The notes under the pieces: model-generated
Told to the model about the DNA's origin: nothing
Database searches by the model: none
The model's input: only the letters and a program-made list of their open reading frames with translations
Translations under genes and position numbers: made by a program
Origin: Enterobacter sp. BIGb0383
Lineage (GTDB): Bacteria > Pseudomonadota > Gammaproteobacteria > Enterobacterales > Enterobacteriaceae
Direction: 5' to 3'
Assembly (NCBI RefSeq): GCF_003751845.1
Contig: NZ_RJKQ01000001.1
Coordinates: 992,001-1,056,000 of the forward strand
DNA length: 64,000 nucleotides
In this document: positions 61,603-64,000 of the stretch, piece by piece
Layout: every line of letters starts with the position of its first letter
Position numbering within the stretch: the stretch's first letter is position 1

Positions 61603-64000
61603 TCAGCATGTGCCCTGATCCGTAATCATCAGGGTGCGCGGCTGTTCCCCACGGCAATATAATTGCCATGCCTCACGCAGCGCTTTCTCGAAGTTCGCTG
61701 CGACATTAAATCCAGGTTCATTTTTTATCGGGATCTGCGCCCGCATCCCGGCACGGATCGCCGCCAGCTCGGGAATATGGTCACGCCAGTAAACAGCCTT
61801 ATCGATATATTCCTGTTCGCTATAGACGATAAACTGCTCAAGCCCGTAGGAGGTCATAATGTCGACCCCCTGCTGGCAGGCGATAGTTGGACCACACAGG
61901 GTCAGGGTCGGTACGCCCATCCAGGCACCGTGGTGGGTGGTCGTCCCGCCGGTATAGGGGAACGAATCCAGCAAAATATCGATTTCGTGGTGATAAGTCA
62001 GATACTCTTCCATCTCCACAAGGCCCCTGAAGATCAGCCTGTCCTGCGTAATGCCCAGCCTGAGCATCCGTTTCGCCATTGCCGCGATCATGTCGTTGTC
62101 GGTCATAAAACCGATCAGCAGTTTTGATTCAGGATAGTCCAGCAGCAGTCGCGCCCACACGCCAAGAACCTGGTCATTAATCTTTTTCGAGCGATTAAAA
62201 CTGCCAAAGGTGATATACCCATTACGCAGCGCGGGCAGCACGTTGACTTCCGGGGCAAGAGGATGGGGTTCAAAGCACTTACGGCTGGCGATATACATGG
62301 CTTTTTCGGACAGTTGTTCCTCAAGCCGCGGCGAGTTAACCAGGGTTGCCGGCAGGATAATGTAATCCATCTGTGCAAGCCCCGTCGTTCCCGGATAGCC
62401 TATCCAGGTAATCTGGACTGGTGCCGGACGCAGAGCAAATGCAGGCAGACGGTTATGCGCCGTATGGCCGGACAAATCGAACAGAATGTCGATCCCGTCC
62501 TCGGCGATGGTTTTCGCCAGCTCAATGTCGCTGATGGAATCAACGTCACGCCACAGCAGTGAGGTTTCCTGAAAATGCCTGGAGACCGCATCATCATTAG
62601 AAACTACCGTGCTGTAGGCCACCAGCTCAAATTTATCGCGGTCCAGGCCATCCCAGAACGGCAGCACAAAATTGGCCACCGGATGGTTACGCAGATCCCC
62701 GGACACAAAGCCTAAACGCAGTTTGCGCTGCGGATCTTTCACATTATTGAGCGACAGGGAGATCTCAGTTCGTTCAGCCCACTCATCAAGCCGGTGGCCA
62801 AATTCAAGATGTTTTGCCAGCAAATCTTCCGGGGTGACGTTGGCATCGTGCGTCATAACAAAAAGTAAGTTACTAAAATAACCGGAATTATAGTGACTCA
62901 TCTCGACCGCTTTCTCCATAAAGTAGCGGGCTTCATCCATTTTATGGTTGTCACTTAAAATGATCCCGGTCATCCCATAGTAGGTGGCGCCCGGACAGCC
63001 AAAACGCAGCATCACCCGACAGCATTTTTCACCCAGCGCCATATCTCCATAAGCATGATGGAGTGAGGCAAGACTAAGCCAGTAATCAATATTTTTGCTG
63101 TCGAGCCGCACGAGCGTACGGACAATATTACGTGCGCAATAAAACTCGCGTTTTTTCTGCAGCGTGGTCGCCAGATCGTAATAAATCTCGAGGCTGGAGA
63201 AGTAATACCCCATCAGGCGGCAAAGGGATGCCAGGGCTTCGTCCCAGGCGGATGTCAGCACGCAGGCGCGAGAATAGCAGCGGAGGACGTGAATATTTTC
63301 CGGATCCTGCTCCATTAACCCACGGGTATATTCTCTGGCTTCCTGCGAGCTTCCGGCATTAATGAGAGCATTAACGCGAGCATAAATAGCATCAACATCC
63401 GCATCAGGAACCGCAGATTCCGGTATCTCATCATAAAGTAAACCGCCCTGCTGCTGGTTAACGCTGAGCAGTAGCAATAATGAAAGCTGGGATTTCAGAA
63501 CATCGATGCGCCCGGCACGGAGAAAACGCTGCAGATGTTTTTTCCACGCCACCGGAGCCCCACCGATCAGCCCTTTTCGCTTCAGGGACGAAAAAGTCGC
63601 CCATGCAGACGTATCTGAACCCGTCATATCGCTCTGTAGATAATCCCATTCGTCTGGGGTAAGTAAGACCGTCTCACTCCAGAGATTGATCAGTGCAGTA
63701 TCCTGTTCCGGGCGTTGGGTTGGCAGCAGGACTGCCGGAAGCAGCCGGTCATTTTGTGCCGTATTGTAAATGCCCGGAGATGCACTCCAGTGGAATCCTT
63801 CGGCATTGGTCATAAATAAGGCGGCCAGGGCATCCCATACGACCTCCTGAATATCCTCCTGATTTTCAGGTGCCTGGCAGTTAAAGACCAGCTGTTCAAA
63901 GCTGAGAGACATCGGCCAGGCACTGCCCAGCACCTCCATGATGCGAATTAAAATTCCGTTGTCGGTATTGATGATTCTGCCGTTGCTGTCTTCAAAGGCG
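61603..64000 (-). CDS. Multidomain protein: methyltransferase regulatory domain, TPR, GT41 O-GlcNAc-transferase-like (5' end outside window)
   Basis: The frame stays open from 63939 to the window edge, so the first 5' part is missing. The visible 798 residues begin FEDSNGRIINTDNGILIRIM, then AWPMSLSFEQLV and ALINLWSETVLL, a pattern typical of the regulatory and C-terminal parts of class I methyltransferases with a MethyTransf_Reg domain. TPR-like helices follow (about 63370-62830). The GT41 (SPINDLY/OGT) catalytic region (about 62730-61660) shows LRLGFVSGDLRNHPVANFVL, LFDLSGHTAHNRLPAFALRP, TWIGYPGTTG, ITFGSFNRSKKIN and ILLDSFPYTGGTTTHHGAWMG. It should attach a sugar to Ser/Thr of flagellin in the cytoplasm. 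Being first of the island and next to fliC by synteny supports this. Confidence 0.82.
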   Translation of the reverse strand, partial: AFEDSNGRIINTDNGILIRIMEVLGSAWPMSLSFEQLVFNCQAPENQEDIQEVVWDALAALFMTNAEGFHWSASPGIYNTAQNDRLLPAVLLPTQRPEQDTALINLWSETVLLTPDEWDYLQSDMTGSDTSAWATFSSLKRKGLIGGAPVAWKKHLQRFLRAGRIDVLKSQLSLLLLLSVNQQQGGLLYDEIPESAVPDADVDAIYARVNALINAGSSQEAREYTRGLMEQDPENIHVLRCYSRACVLTSAWDEALASLCRLMGYYFSSLEIYYDLATTLQKKREFYCARNIVRTLVRLDSKNIDYWLSLASLHHAYGDMALGEKCCRVMLRFGCPGATYYGMTGIILSDNHKMDEARYFMEKAVEMSHYNSGYFSNLLFVMTHDANVTPEDLLAKHLEFGHRLDEWAERTEISLSLNNVKDPQRKLRLGFVSGDLRNHPVANFVLPFWDGLDRDKFELVAYSTVVSNDDAVSRHFQETSLLWRDVDSISDIELAKTIAEDGIDILFDLSGHTAHNRLPAFALRPAPVQITWIGYPGTTGLAQMDYIILPATLVNSPRLEEQLSEKAMYIASRKCFEPHPLAPEVNVLPALRNGYITFGSFNRSKKINDQVLGVWARLLLDYPESKLLIGFMTDNDMIAAMAKRMLRLGITQDRLIFRGLVEMEEYLTYHHEIDILLDSFPYTGGTTTHHGAWMGVPTLTLCGPTIACQQGVDIMTSYGLEQFIVYSEQEYIDKAVYWRDHIPELAAIRAGMRAQIPIKNEPGFNVAANFEKALREAWQLYCRGEQPRTLMITDQGTC

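Overview
The window is a chromosomal segment of a motile enterobacterium close to the Enterobacter/Leclercia/Lelliottia group. The backbone follows the E. coli/Salmonella order almost gene for gene: cutC-yecM-argS, flhBAE, tar-cheRBYZ, motAB-cheAW, flhDC, uspC, otsBA, araFGH, yecJ-azuC, yecR-ftnA-yecH-tyrP-yecA, glyW-cysT-leuZ, pgsA-uvrC-uvrY-yecF-sdiA, and fliAZY-dcyD-yecSC. Protein identities to the E. coli homologues, as I recall them, are high throughout. No insertion sequence, integrase, prophage or CRISPR array is visible. I had no search tools, so family assignments rest on reading motifs and remembered homologues.

Layout. 1-3.1 kb: cutC (cut by the window edge), yecM, argS. 3.1-6.1 kb: a two-gene rhamnogalacturonide uptake and hydrolysis operon (rhiT-rhiN type). 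6.1-9.8 kb: flagellar export genes flhB-flhA-flhE. 10-12.4 kb: a periplasmic or lipoprotein prolyl oligopeptidase and a small dGTPase-like remnant. 12.5-17.4 kb: tar-cheR-cheB-cheY-cheZ with a perfect sigma-28 promoter. 17.4-22.7 kb: a five-gene archaic (Csu/spore-coat-U) pilus operon lodged between tar and cheW. 23-28.4 kb: motA-motB-cheA-cheW and flhDC, then a long flhDC control region with a perfect CRP site. 29-35.6 kb: uspC, trehalose synthesis, arabinose ABC transporter. 36-41 kb: PfpI-like protein, Dcu-type C4-dicarboxylate carrier, yecJ, the 27-residue azuC gene, an MFS exporter and an RpiB/LacAB-type isomerase resembling DhuI. 41-46.4 kb: yecR, ftnA, yecH, tyrP, yecA, a short accessory patch with unannotated small ORFs, three tRNAs. 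46.5-56 kb: pgsA to fliA.

56.4-64 kb (window edge): six minus-strand genes between fliA and, by synteny, fliC. They look like a flagellin modification island: a large methyltransferase-regulatory-domain/TPR/GT41 fusion open at its 5' end, a VioA-like sugar aminotransferase, a second divergent DegT-fold protein, an ATP-grasp-HAD fusion, an FkbM methyltransferase and a WbqC-family protein. The simplest reading is synthesis, decoration and transfer of an amino sugar (probably viosamine-like) onto flagellin.

How it fits together: FlhDC switches on flhBAE and fliA, and FliA then drives tar-cheRBYZ. Sugar and pectin-fragment uptake (ara, rhi, DhuI-like isomerase), cystine uptake (tcyJLN, dcyD) and CRP sites at flhDC and azuC link motility to nutrient state. 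The accessory insertions (rhi, peptidase, csu, Dcu/MFS, flagellin modification) sit exactly at operon boundaries of the conserved motility backbone.
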